NCBI GenBank assembly: GCA_016201645.1
Contig: JACQCL010000222.1
Coordinates: forward strand, 1-9,487
DNA from: Candidatus Rokuibacteriota bacterium
Lineage (GTDB): Bacteria; Methylomirabilota; Methylomirabilia; Rokubacteriales; CSP1-6
Reading direction: 5' to 3'
Length of the DNA: 9,487 nucleotides
Part shown: piece after piece, positions 1-5,275 of the stretch
How positions within the stretch are numbered: the first letter of the stretch is position 1
Layout: each line of letters opens with the position of its first letter
Program-made: the position numbers and the translations under genes
Notes under the pieces: model-generated
What the model was told of the DNA's origin: nothing
Databases searched by the model: none
Seen by the model: only the letters and a program-made list of their open reading frames with translations

Positions 1-792
1 CCTCGGCGAGGCCGCCATGGCCCGGACGATCACGACGGTCTCCCAGTTCTGCGCGACCGCGAAGAGGCTGGGAGCGCAGGAGATCCTGATCGTCGCCACG
101 AGCGCCGTGCGCGACGCCGGAAACCGCCAGGTCTTCCTCGAGCGAATCCACCGGGCGACAGGGCTTGCCGTGAGGGTCGTGCCGGGAGAAGAAGAAGCCC
201 GGTTGGCTCTCCTCGGAACTCTCCACGGCCTCGCCACCCTTTCCGGCTCGCTTCTCCTCCTCGATATCGGCGGGGGAGCACCGAATTCATCCTGGCCCGG
301 GAACGCCAGTTTGTGAGAGCGGTCAGCCTTCCCCTCGGGGTCGTTCCGCTCGCCGAGCGCTACCGGACCGCCGAGCCCGTGGACGCCGCCCGGTACGCCG
401 GGATGGAGCAGGAGATCCGCTCCCGACTCGCGACCGGCCTCACCGACTTCGCGGACCAATCCCGCCCCGATCACCTCGTTGGTACGGCGGGAACTGTCAC
501 GACGCTCGCGGCGCTCGATCTCGAGCTTCAGACCTACGATCCCGGGCGCGTCCAGGGTCACGTGCTGCGGCGTGACCGGGTGGAACGGCTTCTCCGTGAC
601 CTGTCACCGTTGCTGGCGTCCGCCAGGGCGCAGCTGCCATGCCTTCCGCCCGGCCGGGCCGACGTCATCGTCCCCGGAACCGCGATCTGCCTGGCCGCGA
701 TGGATCACTTCGGCTTTCGATCGGTCATCGTGAGCGACTTCGGTCTTCGCGAGGGGATCCTGATCCGGCACCTCTCCCGCTCTCTGCCTTGA
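1..792 (+). pseudogene. Ppx/GppA-family exopolyphosphatase, 5'-truncated and frameshifted
   Basis: This is a Ppx/GppA phosphatase of the ASKHA (actin-like ATPase) fold. Known members hydrolyse inorganic polyphosphate or convert pppGpp to ppGpp in the cytoplasm. The reading frame is already open at base 2 (LGEAAMART), so the true start lies outside the window and the ATG at 17 is internal. The first part shows ATSAVRDA and the GEEEARLALLG segment, then the phosphate-binding DIGGG. The frame breaks there. One extra G in the run at 272-276 would restore DIGGGSTEFILARERQF and lead straight into the second part (about 313-792). That part carries GTAGTVTTLAALDLEL, YDPGRVQGH, RADVIVPGTAI and the C-terminal VSDFGLREGIL, all family hallmarks. 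The rest looks undamaged, so the shift may be a sequencing or assembly error in a homopolymer or a very recent mutation. Family assignment is firm; polyphosphate versus pppGpp specificity cannot be told. Confidence 0.88.
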
Positions 793-818
793 CCGGCTCG
801 ACGCCCGGGTGCTAGGGT
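789..818 (+). promoter_or_regulatory. Candidate compact promoter of the proline dehydrogenase gene
   Basis: TTGACC (789-794) and TAGGGT (813-818) are 18 nt apart. The -10-like box ends 6 nt before the ATG at 825, so transcription would start at or next to the start codon and give a leaderless message. The -35 box overlaps the stop codon of the upstream phosphatase gene. The only Shine-Dalgarno-like bases before the ATG are AGGG at 814-817, which lie inside the -10 box. The -10 match is weak (TA...T only), so this rests mainly on the geometry and its resemblance to the stronger promoter at 2592-2620. Confidence 0.4.
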
Positions 819-824
819 CCGAGT

Positions 825-1751
825 ATGCTGAGGGCGGCCCTTCTCTACCTCTCGACAAAGCGGCAACTCGGCCAGGCGATGGACCGTCTGGCGCTGACAC
901 GCCGGCTCGTCAGGCGGTTCGTCGCGGGCACGACGGCCGACGAGGCCTTTGCCGTCATCGGGAGAATGCAGAATACCGGCCTCCTGTCCGCGATCACCTA
1001 CCTCGGAGAGAACGTGCGAACAGGGGCCGAAGCGCGACGGGCCGCCGAAGTCTATCTGGACCTGTTGGACGAGATCAAGCGCCGAAACCTCCACTGCGTG
1101 GCATCGCTCAAGCTCACGCACCTGGGTCTCGACCTGTCGGAGGCGCTCTGCCGCGAGAATCTCGAGCGCGTCCTGGACCGGTCCCAGGCCGCAGGCGAGC
1201 GCTGCTGGATCGACATGGAGTCCTCCGCCTATACCGAGCGCACCCTCGCGCTCTACGACTCCGTCAGGCCGCGCTATCCGAACGCCGCGTGCGTCATCCA
1301 GGCCTACCTCAGACGGAGCGAGGATGACCTCCGGCGACTCCTCCGCCTGGGAGCCACCATCCGCCTCTGCAAGGGCGCCTATCGGGAGCCGCCGCAGCTG
1401 GCCTTCCCGACCAAGCGCGAGGTGGACGACAGCTACGGGCGGTTGCTGGACCTGCTCCTGTCCTCCGAAGCGCTCGCGGCGGGCGTGTATCCCGCCTTCG
1501 CGACCCATGACGAGCCCCTGATTTGGCGCGCGGCGCGCCGGGCGGGTGACCTCCGCATTCCGCCCGAGAAGTTCGAGATCCAGATGCTCTACGGGATCCG
1601 CCACGACCTTCACGCGCGGATCCGGGCCCGGGGGCTCCGGGTGAGGGTCCTGGTCCCGTTCGGGGAGGAGTGGTACGGCTACTTCGTCCGCCGTCTCGCC
1701 GAGCGGCCCGCCAACCTCCTCTTCCTCTTGAAGAACCTCCTCCGCGGATGA
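825..1751 (+). CDS. Proline dehydrogenase, monofunctional (PRODH)
   Basis: This is an FAD-dependent proline dehydrogenase with a (beta-alpha)8 barrel, the first step of proline breakdown (L-proline to pyrroline-5-carboxylate, electrons to quinone). At 308 residues it matches the short monofunctional bacterial type, not PutA. Visible motifs are SLKLTHLGL (K96), WIDMES (D130), CVIQAYLRR (Q159), RLCKGAY (R180, K183), ATHD, FEIQMLYGIR, and the C-terminal substrate-clamp helix WYGYFVRRLAERPAN with the arginine pair R289/R290 and E293. The tyrosine normally found in the RVYVP/RVYAP segment (E. coli PutA Tyr540) is Leu276 here, in RVLVPFG. In the family this tyrosine contacts the ring and helps reject hydroxyproline, so substrate preference may be altered (inference). 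ATG 825 is the first start that keeps the usual N-terminal helices. A relic of a proline racemase-family gene follows immediately in the same frame. Confidence 0.93.
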   Translation: MLRAALLYLSTKRQLGQAMDRLALTRRLVRRFVAGTTADEAFAVIGRMQNTGLLSAITYLGENVRTGAEARRAAEVYLDLLDEIKRRNLHCVASLKLTHLGLDLSEALCRENLERVLDRSQAAGERCWIDMESSAYTERTLALYDSVRPRYPNAACVIQAYLRRSEDDLRRLLRLGATIRLCKGAYREPPQLAFPTKREVDDSYGRLLDLLLSSEALAAGVYPAFATHDEPLIWRAARRAGDLRIPPEKFEIQMLYGIRHDLHARIRARGLRVRVLVPFGEEWYGYFVRRLAERPANLLFLLKNLLRG

Positions 1752-1946
1752 ACTGATCTCCTCGGCTTCGCCCTGTACGAGCCGCGCGGGCACTCCGCCA
1801 TGTGCGGGGCCATTCTCACGCAACCGCATCACCCCGAGGCTCAGGCGGGCGTCGTCTTCATCGAACCCTCCGGGCCCGTCCACACTGGGATCAGCACCCT
1901 CCTCCTGACCCCGGAGGACCCGTTCCCCGGTGGCTTCCTTCTGTAA
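1752..1946 (+). pseudogene. Relic of a proline racemase / hydroxyproline epimerase-dehydratase family gene
   Basis: The frame just after the proline dehydrogenase stop codon reads ALYEPRGHSAMCGAILTQP, then AGVVFIEPSGPVH, then HTGISTLLLTPEDPFPGGFLL and a TAA at 1944-1946. The first two pieces match the EPRGH..M.GA and GV.F..P.GPVH region (roughly residues 50-95) of the proline racemase family. That family includes proline racemase, 4-hydroxyproline 2-epimerase and trans-3-hydroxy-L-proline dehydratase. The last piece resembles the family's C-terminus (TG...DPEDP...GF). In complete proteins, of about 330-350 residues, these segments are separated by more than 200 residues that include the catalytic MCGHG cysteine. 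That part is missing, with the junction near 1881-1886, as is the N-terminal start. An ATG at 1800 would give 48 codons but no functional fold. The relic probably derives from a neighbour of the dehydrogenase in an imino-acid breakdown operon. The assignment comes from motif recall, not an alignment. Confidence 0.72.
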
Positions 1947-2092
1947 CGGGGATTGACAGTCCCTGACGCCATCGTCCGTCAATGGCTGACACGCCGCTTT
2001 GGAGTTCCTTGGGAAAGATTTGGAATCTCGAGAGGTTAGGAGCTCGCCGCTCTGGCATCGCTTCTGCATTCACAATTGGGAGGGCCTATATA

Positions 2093-2542
2093 ATGATTTT
2101 CCGTCATGGAGCCGCGAGAATCGTGGATGACCGCCAGAGCCGGCCATGGATGGAGCTGATTCTTCCTCTCTACGCGCTCGGAATGAGCATCGTCTATTAC
2201 CGCCCTCAGGCGCTCCCGCCCGCCATCGAGGAGAAGCTTGTGGACGGGATGTTCAGGTGGGCCCTCTGGGGCATCGTGGGGGCACTGGGCGGCATCCTCG
2301 TTCTCTCGGCACTCTTCCTGGCCTTCTACCTCCTCTACTCCCCCCTGTACCTGATCGAGAACGCCAGGCGGATCCTCGACCCGCACGCGTGGGTGGACCA
2401 CCGTGAGGTGCGATTTTACGTGGGCTGCTTCGTCACCCTCTTGTGCCTGCTGTGGCTGGCGTTCGCGAACCCCGACGCCGCCCTCGTTTCCTTCACCCTG
2501 CTCTCCGGCTCGGCGCAGTTCCTCTGGCGCGTTCTCGTCTGA
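2093..2542 (+). CDS. Small integral membrane protein, unknown function
   Basis: I do not recognise this family. With a start at ATG 2093 the product is 149 residues. That start is preceded by GGGAGGG (2078-2084) at 8 nt spacing, the best ribosome-binding site available. The frame stays open to ATG 1982 (186 residues) but no comparable site precedes it; GTG 2123 and ATG 2150 are later options. The protein shows hydrophobic stretches at WMELILPLYALGMSIVYY, a long WGIVGALGGILVLSALFLAF segment running into YLLYSPLYLIE, then YVGCFVTLLCLLWLAF, and a last one ending at the C-terminus (SFTLLSGSAQFLWRVLV). This suggests about four membrane passes. A short charged loop (ENARRILDPHAWVDHREVR) lies between the second and third. 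No catalytic or transport motif is visible. It stands alone between the racemase relic and the HNH promoter. Confidence 0.65.
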   Translation: MIFRHGAARIVDDRQSRPWMELILPLYALGMSIVYYRPQALPPAIEEKLVDGMFRWALWGIVGALGGILVLSALFLAFYLLYSPLYLIENARRILDPHAWVDHREVRFYVGCFVTLLCLLWLAFANPDAALVSFTLLSGSAQFLWRVLV

Positions 2543-2591
2543 GCCGAGCCTCTCCCAACCTTTTCAGCCTCTTGGGCCTCCCCCGACAGGG

Positions 2592-2620
2592 TTGACAGGC
2601 CGAGGCCTCGCGTCTATCCT
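2592..2620 (+). promoter_or_regulatory. Sigma70-type promoter for HNH-uvrB, with a palindrome in the spacer
   Basis: A perfect TTGACA (2592-2597) and TATCCT (2615-2620) are separated by the optimal 17 nt. The predicted transcription start is about 2626-2628, only about 5 nt before the ATG at 2632, so the message would be nearly leaderless. The AAGGG at 2624-2628 is too close to the ATG for a normal Shine-Dalgarno site. The spacer contains the 10-bp perfect palindrome CGAGGCCTCG (2601-2610), positioned where a repressor could block polymerase. GACAGG also occurs twice (2585-2590 and 2594-2599). Confidence 0.68.
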
Positions 2621-2631
2621 TTCAAGGGTGT

Positions 2632-3162
2632 ATGGATGAAATCGCGGTCCTGGTCCTCAACTACACGTTCGAGCCGCTCCATTTCACCAACGCCAAGCGG
2701 GCGATCACTCTCGTCCTGAGCGGGAAGGCCGAGAGCGTCGAGCCATCCCCTCGGGTCGTTCGATCGCCCTCGCTCTCCTTTCAGCTCCCGGCGGTGATCC
2801 GGCTGGCCGTCTACATCCGGAAGCCGTTTCTGGACCGGGTCGCCTTTAACAAGAAGAACATCCTCCGGCGGGACAGCTACACCTGCCAATATTGCGGCCG
2901 GCGGGGCGAACGTCTGACCGTGGACCACATCCTCCCGCGCTCGCGGGGCGGGGAGACGACGTGGACGAACGTGGTGGCCGCGTGCCTCCGGTGCAATCTC
3001 CGAAAGGGCAATCGCTCGCTCGGGGAGGCCGGAATGTTGCTGATCCGCGAGCCCGTACACCCCCAGTTCCTCTTCTCGGTCCACCTCTTACGTCACCCCC
3101 ACGCCAACTCATTCCTCGACTCCTGGCGTAAGTACCTGGTCGCGGTTCCCTCCACCCACTAA
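2632..3162 (+). CDS. HNH endonuclease family protein
   Basis: This 176-residue protein belongs to the widespread stand-alone HNH group that begins with VLVLNYTFEPLHFTNAKRAI. Residues 1-70 form the conserved N-terminal part. The HNH domain spans about residues 76-130: RRDSYTCQYCG (C85, C88), the catalytic LTVDHILPRSRGG (D98, H99), WTNVVAACLRCNLRKGNR (N113, C118, C121, N122). The four cysteines form the usual structural zinc site and the fold predicts metal-dependent DNA nicking or cleavage. The C-terminal HPQFLFSVHLLRHPHANSFLDSWRKYL is also typical of this group. It is the first gene of an apparent transcription unit with uvrB, which starts 6 nt after the stop codon. A role in DNA repair is plausible from this position but is inference, since the biological role of the group is poorly known. 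Confidence 0.9.
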   Translation: MDEIAVLVLNYTFEPLHFTNAKRAITLVLSGKAESVEPSPRVVRSPSLSFQLPAVIRLAVYIRKPFLDRVAFNKKNILRRDSYTCQYCGRRGERLTVDHILPRSRGGETTWTNVVAACLRCNLRKGNRSLGEAGMLLIREPVHPQFLFSVHLLRHPHANSFLDSWRKYLVAVPSTH

Positions 3163-3168
3163 GTTCCA

Positions 3169-5157
3169 GTGTTTCAACTCTCCTCCGATTTCGAGCCCCG
3201 GGGAGACCAGCCCCAGGCGATCGAGCGGTTGGTTCGCCTCATCCAGGACGGCCGCCCCCACTCGGTGCTGGTGGGCGTCACCGGATCCGGCAAGACGTTC
3301 ACGATCGCCTCGGCCATCGCCCGCCTCCAGCGCCCGATGCTGGTCATTTCGCCCAACAAGACCCTCGCAGCGCAGCTCTACGGGGAGTTCAAGGCGTTCT
3401 TTCAGTCCAACGCCGTCGAGTACTTCGTCTCCTACTATGACTACTACCAGCCCGAGGCCTACATCCCCCAGACCGACACCTACATCGAGAAAGACGCGCT
3501 GATCAACGATGAGATCGATCGGATGCGCCACTCCGCGACCCAGTCCCTCTTCGAGCGGCGCGACGTGATCGTGGTGGCCTCGGTCTCCTGCATCTACGGC
3601 ATCGGCGCGCCGGAGACCTACCGCGGCATGCACCTATCCCTGGCCGAGGGCGTCACGCTGGATCGCGACCGGATGATCCAACAGCTCGTGGCCATCCAGT
3701 ACGAGCGCAACGACTACGACTTCCACCGCGGGACCTTCCGGGTGCGCGGCGATGTGGTGGAGGTGTTCCCGGCGTCCGGGGATACGACCGCGCTGAGGAT
3801 CGAGCTGTTCGGGGACACGGTGGAGGCCATCCATCAGATCGACCCGCTCCGAGGGCAGCTCCTGGAACGGGTCGGCCAGGTCGCCATTTACCCGGCCAAC
3901 CACTACGTCACGCCTGAGGATCAACTGGAGCGTGCGATCGAAGGGGTCCGGGTTGAGCTGGCCGAGCGCCTGACCTTCTTCCGCTCCGCGAACCGGCTGC
4001 TTGAAGCTCAGAGACTCGAGCAACGTACGTTGTTCGACATCGAGATGCTCCGGGAGATCGGCTACTGCCATGGGATCGAGAACTACTCCCGCCACCTGAC
4101 CGGCCGCAAACCGGGAGAGCCCCCGCCGACCCTCATGGACTACCTGCCCAAGGGCGCCCTGGTCATCATCGACGAGAGTCACGTGGCGGTCCCTCAGATC
4201 CGGGGGATGTACCACGGCGACCGATCGCGCAAGGAGACGCTGGTGGAGTACGGCTTCCGCCTGCCGTCGGCGTTCGACAACCGCCCGCTGACCTTCGAGG
4301 AGTTCTGCGGGATGACGGCTCAGACCGTCTATGTCTCGGCCACCCCAGCGGAGTACGAGCTCAAGACGGCTGATGGGGCGGTGGCAGAGCAGATCATCCG
4401 CCCCACCGGGCTCATGGACCCCTGGATGACCGTGCGCCGCGCCACCGAGCAGGTCGACGACCTCCTTCACGAGATCCGGGCCCGCGCCGAGCGTGACGAG
4501 CGAGTTCTGGTGACAACGCTGACCAAGCGGATGGCCGAGGATCTGACCGAGTACTACCAGCAGATGGGGCTCCGGGTCCGCTACCTCCACTCCGACATTG
4601 ACACCCTGGACCGGGTGGAGCTGATCCGCGACCTGCGCCTCGGCAAGTTCGACTGCCTCATCGGCATCAACCTGCTGCGGGAGGGACTCGACATCCCCGA
4701 GGTCTCGCTCGTCGCCATCCTGGACGCGGACAAGGAGGGGTACCTCCGTTCGGCGACCTCGCTCATCCAGACGGCCGGGCGGGCCGCCCGGAACGTCCGG
4801 GGCGAGGTGATCCTGTACGCGGACCGGGAGACCGATTCCATGAAGCAGACCCTCGCGGAGACCGAGCGGCGCCGGAAGCATCAGGAGGCGTACAACGAAC
4901 AGCACGGGATCACGCCCGAAACCATCAAGAAGTCCATCCGCGAACTGCTGCACTCCGTCTGGGAGCGCGACTACTATACGGTCGAAGTGAGCCGCGAGCC
5001 GGAGGAGGAGTACATCTCCGCGGAAACCCTGGAGGCACGGCTCGCGGAGCTGGAGCAGGCGATGAAGGAGGCGGCGAAGCGGCTGGACTTCGAGCGCGCG
5101 GCCGAACTGCGCGACAGGATCAAGGCGCTAAAGAAGAAAGATCTGACGCTTCGGTGA
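3169..5157 (+). CDS. uvrB: UvrB, excinuclease ABC subunit B
   Basis: UvrB is the damage-verification helicase-like subunit of nucleotide excision repair. It is loaded by UvrA, probes the strand with its beta-hairpin and recruits UvrC. At 662 residues it is full length. Visible elements are GDQPQAI, Walker A GVTGSGKT (36-43), the tyrosine-rich beta-hairpin region YFVSYYDYYQPEAYIP (85-100), DESHV motif II (D335-H338), YVSATP (S390), LTKRMAEDLTEY, YLHSDIDT, GINLLREGLDIPEVSL, and motif VI QTAGRAARN (Q534-R541). The C-terminal UVR motif (about 620-655, LDFERAAELRDRI) is the UvrC-contacting tail. The start is GTG 3169, chosen because MFQLSSDFEPRGDQP aligns with the usual N-terminus. No good Shine-Dalgarno sequence precedes it, so translation is probably coupled to the HNH gene ending 6 nt upstream. 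No key residue appears missing. Confidence 0.98.
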   Translation: MFQLSSDFEPRGDQPQAIERLVRLIQDGRPHSVLVGVTGSGKTFTIASAIARLQRPMLVISPNKTLAAQLYGEFKAFFQSNAVEYFVSYYDYYQPEAYIPQTDTYIEKDALINDEIDRMRHSATQSLFERRDVIVVASVSCIYGIGAPETYRGMHLSLAEGVTLDRDRMIQQLVAIQYERNDYDFHRGTFRVRGDVVEVFPASGDTTALRIELFGDTVEAIHQIDPLRGQLLERVGQVAIYPANHYVTPEDQLERAIEGVRVELAERLTFFRSANRLLEAQRLEQRTLFDIEMLREIGYCHGIENYSRHLTGRKPGEPPPTLMDYLPKGALVIIDESHVAVPQIRGMYHGDRSRKETLVEYGFRLPSAFDNRPLTFEEFCGMTAQTVYVSATPAEYELKTADGAVAEQIIRPTGLMDPWMTVRRATEQVDDLLHEIRARAERDERVLVTTLTKRMAEDLTEYYQQMGLRVRYLHSDIDTLDRVELIRDLRLGKFDCLIGINLLREGLDIPEVSLVAILDADKEGYLRSATSLIQTAGRAARNVRGEVILYADRETDSMKQTLAETERRRKHQEAYNEQHGITPETIKKSIRELLHSVWERDYYTVEVSREPEEEYISAETLEARLAELEQAMKEAAKRLDFERAAELRDRIKALKKKDLTLR

Positions 5158-5194
5158 CCCCAATGCCGACGGCAGCACACCCTCAAACGCCACG

Positions 5195-5208
5195 TCGAAG
5201 GGCTTCGA
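5195..5208. repeat. Short inverted repeat after uvrB
   Basis: TCGAAG-GG-CTTCGA is a perfect short palindrome starting 38 nt after the uvrB stop codon. It directly abuts the stronger hairpin at 5209-5227. Alone it would be weak; it matters as the first of a stack of inverted repeats between uvrB and uvrC. Confidence 0.5.
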
Positions 5209-5227
5209 GCGCGGGCTTTGCCCGCGC
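5209..5227 (+). terminator. GC-rich hairpin after uvrB, possible terminator or 3'-end stabiliser
   Basis: GCGCGGGC-TTT-GCCCGCGC forms an 8-bp perfect stem made only of G:C pairs with a 3-nt loop, 51 nt after the uvrB stop codon. No T-run follows, so it is not a classical intrinsic terminator. It could still pause polymerase or protect the uvrB 3' end. It sits between two genes of the same pathway and orientation, so partial read-through to uvrC is likely (inference). Confidence 0.5.
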
Positions 5228-5229
5228 AA

Positions 5230-5269
5230 CCTTCCGGGGGAGGAATCGGAAGGGGGGCGAAGCCCCCCT
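5230..5269 (+). promoter_or_regulatory. Two overlapping, mutually exclusive hairpins in front of uvrC
   Basis: Stem B pairs CCTTCCG (5230-5236) with CGGAAGG (5247-5253) around a 10-nt loop that holds the Shine-Dalgarno-like GGAGGAA. Stem C pairs AGGGGGGC (5251-5258) with GCCCCCCT (5262-5269) around GAA. They share bases 5251-5253, so both cannot be fully formed together. Stem C ends 6 nt before the first uvrC ATG (5276) and would restrict ribosome access. The layout resembles an attenuator or translational switch, but a repeated genomic palindrome unit (REP-like) is an equally good explanation. The pairing is seen directly; the function is inferred. Confidence 0.5.
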
Positions 5270-5275
5270 CCGAGG

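Noticed and set aside
1952..1957. TTGACA upstream of ATG 1982 as a promoter
   Set aside because: No -10-like hexamer is found 15-19 nt downstream.
705..2069. 454-codon open frame on the minus strand across the Ppx end, proline dehydrogenase and the relic
   Set aside because: It is antisense to a clearly conserved enzyme. Its product is a featureless Glu/Arg/Gly-rich chain without family motifs, as expected from a GC-rich reverse frame.
2089..2094. Perfect TATAAT as a promoter for the membrane protein gene
   Set aside because: No acceptable -35 lies at 15-19 nt, and the box overlaps the ATG at 2093, which has a good ribosome site. It is probably chance.
3634..4953. 439-codon open frame on the minus strand inside uvrB
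   Set aside because: uvrB on the plus strand is unmistakable; the reverse product shows no motif and is a compositional shadow.
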